Below, one piece after another: positions 1 through 5,416 of a stretch of 8,527 nt of DNA. Numbering within the stretch: the stretch's first letter is position 1; each line of letters starts with the position of its first letter. The stretch is from assembly GCA_015493675.1 (NCBI GenBank), contig WGCR01000622.1, forward strand, positions 1 through 8,527. The letters run 5' to 3'. The notes below the pieces were generated by a model. That model was not told where the DNA came from. It saw nothing but the letters and a program-made list of their open reading frames with translations, and did no database searches. This DNA comes from Anaerolineae bacterium (GTDB lineage Bacteria; Chloroflexota; Anaerolineae; J102). The translations under genes were made by a program, and so were the position numbers.

Positions 1-536
1 CCCACGGCCATGGCCGAGGAGCTGATATGTTCGCCGATGCGGAAGATGGCCGCGTTGGCGGTGCCGCCGCCCACATCCACATTGACCACCTGGGTGTAGT
101 GCTCGGCCGAGTAGGCGGCGGCGCCAGAACCGCGGGCAGCGATCTGGGCTTCGACATTGGGTCCAGCCACCGTGACAACGAAATCTCCCGCCAAATCAGA
201 AAGGGCGTGGAGAATGGCGTCAGCGTTCTGGGCGCGGGCGGTCTCACCGGTAATAATGACCGCGCCTGTCTCGATCTGGCCAGGATTGACGCCCGCCCGC
301 AAATACTCCTTCCGCACCAGTTCCGAGAGTCCGGCCACATCCACCTCATCCTCCGAAAGCAACGGCGTGAAGTAGATAGGGCTTTGATAGAGGATGGAGC
401 GGGCCTGGATGCGAATGCGGGGAGCTTGCCCGGCCCGGGCAGTATCCTGGATGCTAAGGTGCGAAAAAACGATCTGCGTCGTCGTGGTGCCAACATCAAT
501 GCCGACGCTGATCATGTCACGGGGCGAAGCGCTCAT
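1..536 (-). CDS. eutA: Ethanolamine ammonia-lyase reactivating factor EutA (N-terminal part)
   Basis: EutA is an actin/Hsp70-fold ATPase that restores ethanolamine ammonia-lyase (EutBC) by exchanging damaged cobalamin for fresh adenosylcobalamin. Reading from ATG at 534-536 gives 178 codons that stay open to the window edge, so the C-terminal part is missing. Visible marks are the first phosphate loop VGIDVGTTTTQIVFS (residues 11-25), the segment GAVIITGETARAQNA (91-105) and the second phosphate loop VVNVDVGGGTANAAIF (150-165). These follow the known EutA sequence closely. The start lies 9 bp after the stop of the shell gene, so the two are almost certainly co-transcribed. The only ribosome-binding candidate is a GAGG about 14 nt before the ATG, inside the end of the shell gene, which suggests translational coupling. 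Other ASKHA-fold proteins are much less likely because the EutA-specific loops match. Family assignment is by recall of the family, not by search. Confidence 0.93.
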   Translation of the reverse strand, partial: MSASPRDMISVGIDVGTTTTQIVFSHLSIQDTARAGQAPRIRIQARSILYQSPIYFTPLLSEDEVDVAGLSELVRKEYLRAGVNPGQIETGAVIITGETARAQNADAILHALSDLAGDFVVTVAGPNVEAQIAARGSGAAAYSAEHYTQVVNVDVGGGTANAAIFRIGEHISSSAMAV

Positions 537-545
537 GGCAAAGAA

Positions 546-836
546 TTACGCCTCGATCTTGGGCAAAATAAACTCCACGTCACCATGAGGGCGAGGAATC
601 ACATGAACGCTGATCAGTTCGCCCACGCGCTGAGCCGCGGCGGCGCCAGCATCGGTGGCCGCTTTCACTGCGCCCACATCGCCGCGCACCATCACTGTCA
701 CATAACCGGCGCCGATGTATTCCTTGCCAATAAGCTTGACATTGGCGGCTTTGACCATGGCGTCGGCAGCTTCGATAGCGCCCACGAGCCCGCGGGTCTC
801 AACCATGCCAAGTGCAATCATCTGAATGGATGTCAT
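546..836 (-). CDS. eutM: BMC-domain microcompartment shell protein (EutM/PduA-like hexamer)
   Basis: This 96-residue protein is a single BMC domain that forms flat hexagonal tiles in the shell of a metabolosome. The match to EutM/PduA runs end to end: ALGMVETRGLVGAIEAADAM (8-27), the edge lysine in MVKAANV (K29), MVRGDVGAVKAATDAGAAAA (49-68) and the conserved VHVIPRPHGDVE (77-88). The central-pore loop reads YIGAGYV (40-46), where PduA has IGSG and EutM a glycine-rich loop, so the pore is lined by alanine and backbone. The start ATG (834-836) has a good Shine-Dalgarno, AGGAG, 8 nt upstream. eutA follows after 9 bp and the ethanolamine permease lies upstream on the same strand, so I use the Eut name, although by sequence alone PduA would be an equally fair label. 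Enzymes for the lumen are not visible in this window. Confidence 0.95.
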   Translation of the reverse strand: MTSIQMIALGMVETRGLVGAIEAADAMVKAANVKLIGKEYIGAGYVTVMVRGDVGAVKAATDAGAAAAQRVGELISVHVIPRPHGDVEFILPKIEA

Positions 837-865
837 TTGTTCACTCCTTTTTGAACGTAAAGATT

Positions 866-911
866 AGACAACGATGTCCATCGAATCAGACAACGAGTGT
901 CTGCTATTTTA
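866..911 (-). promoter_or_regulatory. Candidate eutM promoter -10 with tandem dyads
   Basis: On the minus strand a TAAAAT box (906-911, 5/6 to consensus) predicts a start near 899. Its -35 is poor (GTGCAA at 17 bp spacing). Just downstream lie two perfect 9-bp copies of AGACAACGA on the plus strand (866-874 and 888-896), offset by 22 bp or about two helix turns. Each belongs to a dyad: GACA-acga-TGTC (867-878) and AGACA-acgag-TGTCT (888-902). The arrangement suits a repressor bound over the first transcribed bases of eutM-eutA. No regulator gene is visible in the window. Confidence 0.4.
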
Positions 912-938
912 CTGCGTTTTGCCCAACATTGCACATCA

Positions 939-955
939 GCGCCAACGACTGGCGC
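939..955 (-). other. Short hairpin between eat and eutM
   Basis: A perfect 6-bp stem GCGCCA/TGGCGC with a 5-nt loop lies 11 bp from the larger hairpin at 966-997. No T-run follows on either strand, so it is not a typical intrinsic terminator. It may contribute to RNA processing or folding between the permease and shell cistrons. Confidence 0.4.
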
Positions 956-965
956 ATGGATGCTC

Positions 966-997
966 CGGGAGGCCGTTCCACTGGCAACGACCTCCCG
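966..997 (-). other. Strong 12-bp hairpin downstream of eat
   Basis: Arms 966-977 and 986-997 form a 12-bp stem around an 8-nt loop, 15 bp after the permease stop. In minus-strand RNA all 12 positions pair, with one U-G wobble. In plus-strand RNA that position (973/990) would be a C-A mismatch. The structure is therefore better formed in the eat transcript. There is no U-tract after it, so it is either a non-canonical terminator or a stabilising/processing hairpin that would make eat mRNA more abundant than eutM-eutA mRNA. Confidence 0.55.
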
Positions 998-1012
998 AAA
1001 CAGGGGCATGTA

Positions 1013-2485
1013 TCACGCCAATTCTTTTTCAGCTTCTTCGATGAGTGCAAACTCTTCTTCAGGCGCTCCGGCCACCAACTGATGTCGGCCATAGACCCAG
1101 AAGTAGATGACGCCCAGGATGTAGAAAACCGCCACGCCATAGACGCCGGGTCGATAATCAGGATTGGCCAAGGTCGAGATGGCTGCCAGGGCGGCCAGAA
1201 GGAGCGCAATCCAGGCAAAGAAGGTGCCGCCCGGACTCACATAGGGACGATTTACATTCTGGCGGCGTTTGAAGATGATGTAACTGACCATCATCAGCAC
1301 ATAGGAAATCACAGCGCCAAACACTGCCATGTTCAGCAACGCTGCTCCCAGGATGCCCGTTCCCCACTTATCGAGGATGAAGGCGATGATGAGTCCGAAC
1401 ACCGCCCCGCCAATCAACGCCACATAGGGGGTGTGTCGATTTTCCAGCGTTAGAGACCAGAAGCGGGGGAAGTAACCCGCTCGCGAAAGCGCAAAAATCT
1501 GTCGGCCATAAGCGTAGATGATGGAATGGAAGCTGGCGATGAGACCCGTCAGACCAATGAGGGTCAGGATGATGGAGGCGGCGCCAATGCCGAACACCGC
1601 CTGGAAGCCCTCTGCCAGAGGCGCATCCGACTGGCCAATGGCGGCGGCCCCTCCACCCACGCCGGAGTTGAAGATGAGCGTGAGGAAGGAGAGCAGCACC
1701 AGGGCGCCAATGCCCAGCAGCATGGCTTTGGGCATGTCTCGGCTTACATCCTCTGCTTCCTCCGCGGCCAGAGGCAGTTCCTCGATGGCCAGATAAAACC
1801 ATATGGCGAATGGCAGGGCGGCAAACACCCCAAACCAGCCGAATGGCAGCCCTGTGGCCGAATGCCCCGGCGCCGGTTCGATATTAAACAGCAAGTCCCA
1901 GTGCCACGCCCCCGAAAGCGGAGCGGAAATGTAGAAGATGAACAGGACCAACGTTGCCAAAATGGTTACAACCAATGAGACCTTGAGCGTCAATTCCACG
2001 CCCCAGATGTTGATGCCGACAAAAATTGCATACGCCAGCACCCACCACATCCACAAAGGCACCGAGGGCCACACCGAATGCAGGTAGCCGCCAATGCCCA
2101 CAACAATGACTGCGGGCGTGATCACGTATTCGATAACCACAGCCAGACCGGTGAGGTAGCCGCCCCACGGTCCCATCGTCTGCCGGGCGAAAGAATACGG
2201 GCCGCCAGCATGAGGCAAGGCCGTAGACAATTCCGCCAGACTGTACATCATGGTGATATACATGATCGCCATGGCGATAGTGCCGATCGCCAGCCCCCAG
2301 AAACCAGCCGCCGAAAGACCGAAGTTCCAGCCAAAGTAGTCACCCGAAATCACTGCGCCGACGCCGAGCCCCCACAGCAGCACCCAGCCAGCTTTCTTCT
2401 GCAATGATCGCTTCTCGAGATACTCCTCGCCGACTTTTTCGTACTCGACACTACCGATTTCGACTTTCTTTTGTTCCTGACTCAT
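1013..2485 (-). CDS. eat: Ethanolamine permease (APC superfamily, Eat type)
   Basis: This 490-residue inner-membrane transporter of the amino acid-polyamine-organocation superfamily most resembles the Eat ethanolamine permeases and imports the substrate for the eut pathway. A polar N-terminus of about 30 residues leads into YLEKRSLQKKAGWVLLWG (22-39) and the first helix with the unwound-helix signature GVGAVISGDYFGWNFGL (41-57). SLAELSTALPHAGGPYSFAR follows, also characteristic of the subfamily. About twelve hydrophobic segments are present, then a charged tail rich in Glu. Length fits the family. The ATG at 2483-2485 has a clear AGAGGAGG Shine-Dalgarno 5 nt upstream. Enterobacterial eut operons use an unrelated permease, EutH, so this is the non-enteric pattern. 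The 176-bp gap to eutM contains hairpins and a possible internal promoter, so the permease may be expressed separately from the shell gene. A general amino-acid permease is the main alternative, made less likely by the neighbours. Confidence 0.9.
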   Translation of the reverse strand: MSQEQKKVEIGSVEYEKVGEEYLEKRSLQKKAGWVLLWGLGVGAVISGDYFGWNFGLSAAGFWGLAIGTIAMAIMYITMMYSLAELSTALPHAGGPYSFARQTMGPWGGYLTGLAVVIEYVITPAVIVVGIGGYLHSVWPSVPLWMWWVLAYAIFVGINIWGVELTLKVSLVVTILATLVLFIFYISAPLSGAWHWDLLFNIEPAPGHSATGLPFGWFGVFAALPFAIWFYLAIEELPLAAEEAEDVSRDMPKAMLLGIGALVLLSFLTLIFNSGVGGGAAAIGQSDAPLAEGFQAVFGIGAASIILTLIGLTGLIASFHSIIYAYGRQIFALSRAGYFPRFWSLTLENRHTPYVALIGGAVFGLIIAFILDKWGTGILGAALLNMAVFGAVISYVLMMVSYIIFKRRQNVNRPYVSPGGTFFAWIALLLAALAAISTLANPDYRPGVYGVAVFYILGVIYFWVYGRHQLVAGAPEEEFALIEEAEKELA

Positions 2486-2554
2486 GAGTTCCTCCTCTTA
2501 AATCAAGGAATGGACGAAGGATGAGGGATAAAGGAAATGAAGGCGTCAAACAGG

Positions 2555-2564
2555 TTGACGTCAA
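2555..2564. promoter_or_regulatory. Palindrome, possible operator upstream of eat
   Basis: TTGACGTCAA is a perfect 10-bp palindrome about 70 bp before the eat start codon. Its right part CGTCAAA (2559-2565) repeats exactly at 2544-2550, 15 bp away. This could be a binding site, or a -35-like TTGACG on the minus strand, for which only a poor -10 (TTCATT, 17 bp away) exists. Function is a guess. Confidence 0.25.
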
Positions 2565-2742
2565 AAAACAGTGAAATGCAACAAGTTAAAGAGGAGATAG
2601 CAGATTTCATTGGCGCCGATTTATCATTCCCGTCAGAAAGCCACAAAGACGCCATTCCACAAAGAAAACAACTTCAGTTTTCTCTCTTTCCGGGTGTCTC
2701 GGGTGGCCTCAATAGGGAATAGACCAGTATAATTGCTGTCGT

Positions 2743-2814
2743 TCACCCCGGCGGCCCTTTACAAGACGCGCAAAACCGCCAGGGCAATTCAACCTCGTCC
2801 CCTGGACGGATCAT
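2743..2814 (-). CDS. Possible 23-residue CxxC peptide ORF
   Basis: I do not recognise this peptide. From ATG (2812-2814) to TGA (2743-2745) it encodes 23 residues: MIRPGDEVELPWRF, then CASC, then KGPPG. A long Shine-Dalgarno-like element, AAGGAGGTGAT (2831-2841), lies upstream and would pair with the 3' end of 16S rRNA over about 11 nt. It sits 20 nt from this ATG, which is too far. The best-spaced in-frame codon is ATC (2824-2826, 8 nt after AGGAGG), a rare start codon. A TTG three nt after the element would start a six-codon frame whose TGA overlaps this ATG. Reading is open from 2874 with no other ATG. It could be a leader peptide controlling eat, a small metal- or redox-binding peptide, or chance. 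The conflict between the strong ribosome site and the weak start keeps confidence low. Confidence 0.25.
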   Translation of the reverse strand: MIRPGDEVELPWRFCASCKGPPG

Positions 2815-2830
2815 GGTATTTCTGATGGCA

Positions 2831-2841
2831 ATCACCTCCTT
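2831..2841 (-). promoter_or_regulatory. Extended Shine-Dalgarno-like element
   Basis: The minus strand reads AAGGAGGTGAT, nearly the full complement of the anti-Shine-Dalgarno tail of 16S rRNA and the strongest such match seen in the window. No ATG or GTG lies at normal spacing after it. It either serves the tiny ORF at 2743-2814 through an unusual start, or acts as a ribosome-binding or sequestering element in a leader RNA. Confidence 0.45.
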
Positions 2842-2904
2842 TTCAGAATGTGAAGGCGTTGAACAATCAGGAAGTCAGAAATAAACGATGGATAGAAAAA
2901 ACGT

Positions 2905-2926
2905 AAAAAGCTGTCTCAGCGACAGC
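2905..2926 (-). terminator. Intrinsic terminator
   Basis: In minus-strand RNA a perfect 6-bp stem GCUGUC/GACAGC with a 5-nt loop is followed at once by U5, then ACG and a second U6 run (2895-2909). It lies 160-180 bp after the xseA stop and would end that transcript. It also lies downstream of a candidate promoter at 3008-3037, so it could act as an attenuator for a transcript heading toward eat. Confidence 0.7.
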
Positions 2927-2946
2927 AATATAGGCGAGAATTTGAA

Positions 2947-2980
2947 AACACATGAAAAAAACACACCGCAGACATGTGTT
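2947..2980 (-). repeat. Inverted repeat / weak U-tailed hairpin
   Basis: Arms AACACATG (2947-2954) and CATGTGTT (2973-2980) are perfect 8-bp complements. An alternative minus-strand fold pairs ACACA with UGUGU (2975-2979 with 2961-2965) and runs straight into a U7 tract (2955-2961). The two folds share an arm and exclude each other. Stability is low, so terminator activity is uncertain. Confidence 0.35.
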
Positions 2981-3007
2981 CATCTTTTTCACCACAGAAT
3001 GGACGCT

Positions 3008-3037
3008 ATCTTACCATATATTTTTAGACATTGTCAA
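3008..3037 (-). promoter_or_regulatory. Candidate sigma70-type promoter toward eat
   Basis: The minus strand carries a perfect TTGACA (3032-3037), an 18-bp AT-rich spacer and TAAGAT (3008-3013, 4/6), predicting a start near 3001. It lies just after the xseA stop and points toward eat, about 515 bp away, with the terminator at 2905-2926 in between. The -35 overlaps a small dyad GACA-t-TGTC (3027-3035). Confidence 0.4.
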
Positions 3038-3088
3038 TTTCGTCCACGAGAAATATATCCTTTTTTGAATATCCTTTCGTAGCAATCA

Positions 3089-4300
3089 TCACGACTTTTC
3101 CACCCGAGCCTGAAAACGCCCGTCCGATACAGTGATTTTCACAGGTTGGCCAGGATGAGTCTGCGCCACCGAGCGAATGACGCCTCCGGCATCGTCTTGA
3201 ACGATGGCATACCCCCGGGCCAGCACTGCTTTGGGATTCAGCGCCGCCAGCCGCTGGCTCAGGCCTGCCGCCTCCAGGCGATGATGTTGCAGACGGTAGG
3301 TCAAGCTGGCCGAAAGCCGCCGTGAGAGATCATCCACCATCAACCGCTGCTGATCGATGCGGTAGAGAGGCGCGTGCTGGCGCAGCATGGCCTGCAAGCG
3401 CTCCACCATCAATCGCCGCCGGTCGATTTGCGCCGTGATGAGGTCAGTTAGATATTGTTGGTCGCCCGCCAGCATGCGGCGATATTCTTCGATATCCGGA
3501 GTGACTGCGGCCGCGGCCGCGCTGGGGGTGGGCGCCCGATGATCGGCCACAAAGTCAACGATGGTGAAGTCGGTTTCGTGGCCAACGCCCGTCACCACCG
3601 GCACGGGGGAGGCGGCCACCATGCGGGCTACGCCTTCATTGTTGAAGGCCCACAAATCCTCGATGGAGCCGCCGCCACGGGCCAGGAGAATGACGTCGAT
3701 GTCATCTCGATCATAAAGCTGATAGAGCGCAGCCAGGATAGACGCAGGCGCTTCGGCGCCCTGAACCAAAGCCGGCGCCACCAGCACATCGGCCAGGGGC
3801 CAACGGGTGCGCAGGACGCGCAGAATGTCGCGCAAGGCCGCGCCCGTAGCCGATGTGATCACGGCGATGCGCCGCGGCGGCATGGGCAACGGACGTTTGC
3901 GAGCCTCATCGAACAGGCCTTCGGCCTGAAGCTGCTGTTTCAGGGTCTCGAAGCGGCGGTAGAGTTCGCCCACGCCGCTCTCTGGCGTCATGGCGTGGAC
4001 GATGAATTGCAGATTGCCGCGCGGGGCGTAGAAATCGATATACCCTCGGGCGATGACTCGCTGTCCCTCCCGCGGCGTCTCCACCAGCCCCGCAGCCCGT
4101 CCGCGCCACATCACGCAGGCGATGGTCGCTTTCTCATCCTTTAGCGAGAAGTAAAGATGGCCTGACTTGGCCCGCACGAAGTTACTGATCTCCCCGCTGA
4201 CCGAAATGTCGGAGAGGATGATGTCGTTGCGGACCAGATTTGTGATGTGTACAGCCAGTTGGCTGACACTGAGGGCGGGCGGGATGTCGAAAGGGAGCAT
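3089..4300 (-). CDS. xseA: Exodeoxyribonuclease VII large subunit
   Basis: XseA is the catalytic subunit of exonuclease VII, which degrades single-stranded DNA from both ends in repair. The 403-residue product has the family layout: an N-terminal OB-fold (about 1-105) with VSGEISNFVRAKSGHLYFSL (34-53), then the nuclease domain with RIAVITSATGAALRDIL (144-160), ARGGGSIEDLWAFNNE (207-222) and GVGHETDFTIVDFVADHRAP (238-257) followed by TPSAAA. A helical region and a C-terminal ARGYAIV segment complete it. The length is slightly below the usual 400-450. ATG at 4298-4300 is chosen because it starts right at the conserved LSVSQL region; no clear Shine-Dalgarno precedes it. It follows the lipid kinase by 45 bp on the same strand and is probably co-transcribed. 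The small subunit gene xseB, often adjacent, is absent downstream, where a terminator is found instead. Confidence 0.96.
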   Translation of the reverse strand: MLPFDIPPALSVSQLAVHITNLVRNDIILSDISVSGEISNFVRAKSGHLYFSLKDEKATIACVMWRGRAAGLVETPREGQRVIARGYIDFYAPRGNLQFIVHAMTPESGVGELYRRFETLKQQLQAEGLFDEARKRPLPMPPRRIAVITSATGAALRDILRVLRTRWPLADVLVAPALVQGAEAPASILAALYQLYDRDDIDVILLARGGGSIEDLWAFNNEGVARMVAASPVPVVTGVGHETDFTIVDFVADHRAPTPSAAAAAVTPDIEEYRRMLAGDQQYLTDLITAQIDRRRLMVERLQAMLRQHAPLYRIDQQRLMVDDLSRRLSASLTYRLQHHRLEAAGLSQRLAALNPKAVLARGYAIVQDDAGGVIRSVAQTHPGQPVKITVSDGRFQARVEKS

Positions 4301-4345
4301 AAGATGAGGAGCAAAGAATAGTGGCAGGGAGTTAGGAGTATGGAG

Positions 4346-5284
4346 TTAGCTCAGCGCATCAGCGATGCGGCTTCGATCCAGGCGGACGAGCAGGCGGCGG
4401 TGCAGTGATTCGACCGTCAGCGGCGTCTGCCCCAGCGGATCGCCATCCAGATGATAGGGCTGAGGCGGATCTGCCACGATCGTCACTTTGCGCACCTGCC
4501 GGCGAATCAGGCCGGTTGTCGCGCCATTGGGCGAGAGGGCCATCTGCGCAGCCTGAGATAGAATGCCTATTTTCGAGGAGTCGGTAAAAACCAGCAAATC
4601 CAGCACCCCGTCATCGATTCTGGCGCCAGGCGTCATCTGAAAATAACGGGCGTAAAGCCGGATGTTGGAGGCCACCACCAGGGGGAATTCCCCTCTCAAC
4701 ACCTCACCGTCGTCCAGATAGAGCGTGATCATCGCCGGAGAGTAGGACAGGATGCCCTTGACAGATGTGAGTGCATAAGAAAGCAAGGGCACCCGGCGTT
4801 TGAACGTCAATTGTGACTCCACCCGCTCGGAGATAGCCGCATCCAGGCCCGCACCGGCCCAACACAGAAAACTATGGCCATTCGCCCGTCCCACATCTAA
4901 CCGCACCGGCTCATTTTCGATGATGATGCGAGCGGCGCGGGCGGGTGCGTCATCATTGGGGGATTTGGGAAAGGGGAGCCCCACTTCCCGGGCGAACACG
5001 TTGCCCGTGCCCATGGGGATAATCCCGAACTGCACATCCGCCACCCCGCTGCGCAACAGGCCGTCCACTGCCTGCCCAATGGAACCATCGCCACCGGCGA
5101 CGATGACGCATTTGTAGCCCGCCCGCGCCGCCTTCTCCGCCAGATCGCGGGCGTGACCCTTGCGCTCCGTCACCCATACCTGCACATCCCATCCATCCCT
5201 GGCAAAAGCTTCTTCGGCGCGGGCGAAGGCGAATTGCCGCTGCGGACTGCCGGAGATGGGGTTTCGGATGATGACGGCTTTCAT
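4346..5284 (-). CDS. Diacylglycerol/lipid kinase family protein (YegS/DgkB type)
   Basis: This 312-residue protein belongs to the DAGK catalytic-domain family, which phosphorylates diacylglycerol or related lipids with ATP at the membrane. Residues 1-12 (MKAVIIRNPISG) form the first strand and loop. The nucleotide-binding GGDGS is at 64-68, and PMGTGNVFAREVGLP at 90-104 matches the family PxGTGNDFAR signature. The C-terminal lobe has CWAGAGLDA and the late motif LDGDPLGQTPL (279-289), where many members have DGEP, so Glu is replaced by Asp at 282. The ATG at 5282-5284 fits family N-termini best. A TTG at 5309-5311 would add nine unconserved residues. Neither start has a good ribosome site. 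The gene heads a likely operon with xseA. The true lipid substrate cannot be read from sequence; a sphingoid- or polyprenol-type lipid is possible. Confidence 0.9.
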   Translation of the reverse strand: MKAVIIRNPISGSPQRQFAFARAEEAFARDGWDVQVWVTERKGHARDLAEKAARAGYKCVIVAGGDGSIGQAVDGLLRSGVADVQFGIIPMGTGNVFAREVGLPFPKSPNDDAPARAARIIIENEPVRLDVGRANGHSFLCWAGAGLDAAISERVESQLTFKRRVPLLSYALTSVKGILSYSPAMITLYLDDGEVLRGEFPLVVASNIRLYARYFQMTPGARIDDGVLDLLVFTDSSKIGILSQAAQMALSPNGATTGLIRRQVRKVTIVADPPQPYHLDGDPLGQTPLTVESLHRRLLVRLDRSRIADALS

Positions 5285-5297
5285 GGGCCTGCGGGCG

Positions 5298-5327
5298 TTG
5301 CCAGGAGTCAAAAATTCATGCTAAACT
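5298..5327 (+). promoter_or_regulatory. Promoter of tRNA-Arg
   Basis: TTGCCA (5298-5303, 5/6), an 18-bp spacer and TAAACT (5322-5327, 4/6) predict a start near 5334, three bases before the mature tRNA. A second -10-like TATGAT (5327-5332) is poorly spaced. The promoter lies immediately upstream of the divergent lipid-kinase start codon. Confidence 0.5.
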
Positions 5328-5336
5328 ATGATTGTT

Positions 5337-5409
5337 GCCCCCGTAGCTCAGTGGACAGAGCGAAGGTTTCCTAAACCTTGCGTCGCAGGTTCGAGTCCTG
5401 CCGGGGGCG
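5337..5409 (+). tRNA. tRNA-Arg (anticodon CCU)
   Basis: A full cloverleaf can be drawn over 73 nt. Acceptor stem: GCCCCCG/CGGGGGC (5337-5343 with 5402-5408) and discriminator G5409. D stem: GCTC/GAGC (5346-5349 with 5358-5361). Anticodon stem: AAGGT/ACCTT (5363-5367 with 5375-5379) with loop TTCCTAA. T arm: GCAGG, TTCGAGT, CCTGC (5385-5401). The anticodon CCT (5370-5372) reads AGG arginine codons. CCA is not encoded. The gene converges on the membrane-protein gene, whose stop is 7 bp away. Confidence 0.98.
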
Positions 5410-5416
5410 CCTTTCT

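Larger units (their letters stand above)
2486..3088 (-). other. Gene-poor leader region upstream of eat
   Basis: No recognisable conventional gene lies here. Items listed separately are a minus-strand promoter, two U-tailed hairpins and a tiny ORF with a strong Shine-Dalgarno. Also present are an inverted repeat AGAAAAC/GTTTTCT with a 7-nt loop (2663-2683), a direct repeat CCACAAAG (2641-2648, 2657-2664), a perfect palindrome TTGACGTCAA (2555-2564), and AT-rich inverted arms ATATATTT/AAATATAT (3016-3023, 3051-3058) that flank the candidate promoter. A cobalamin riboswitch was looked for because it would suit a eut operon, but I see no convincing B12 box. The stretch may be a regulated leader of the eut operon or simply intergenic spacer. 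Confidence 0.5.

Noticed and set aside
27..854. Long plus-strand frame of 275 codons across the eut genes
   Set aside because: It lies antisense to eutA and the shell gene, is His/Gly/Asp-rich in the way of antisense frames, and both opposing genes are clearly recognised.
2503..2655. Minus-strand frame of 50 codons directly upstream of eat
   Set aside because: No Shine-Dalgarno precedes its ATG and the composition looks like translated spacer, so I treat it as chance.
2537..2722. Plus-strand frame of 61 codons in the eat leader
   Set aside because: The purine-rich site is only 2 nt from the ATG, there is no promoter with a fitting -35, and the sequence resembles no family I know.
2728..2733. 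Perfect TATAAT on the plus strand within the eat leader
   Set aside because: No -35-like hexamer lies 15-19 bp upstream and no gene follows on that strand.
2888..3082. Plus-strand frame of 64 codons in the AT-rich spacer
   Set aside because: It runs through the terminator hairpin and the AT-rich inverted repeats, has no ribosome site and has a random-looking composition.
2486..3088. Cobalamin riboswitch in the eut leader
   Set aside because: It would make biological sense, but no B12-box-like sequence or matching core could be found by eye. A covariance-model search would settle it.
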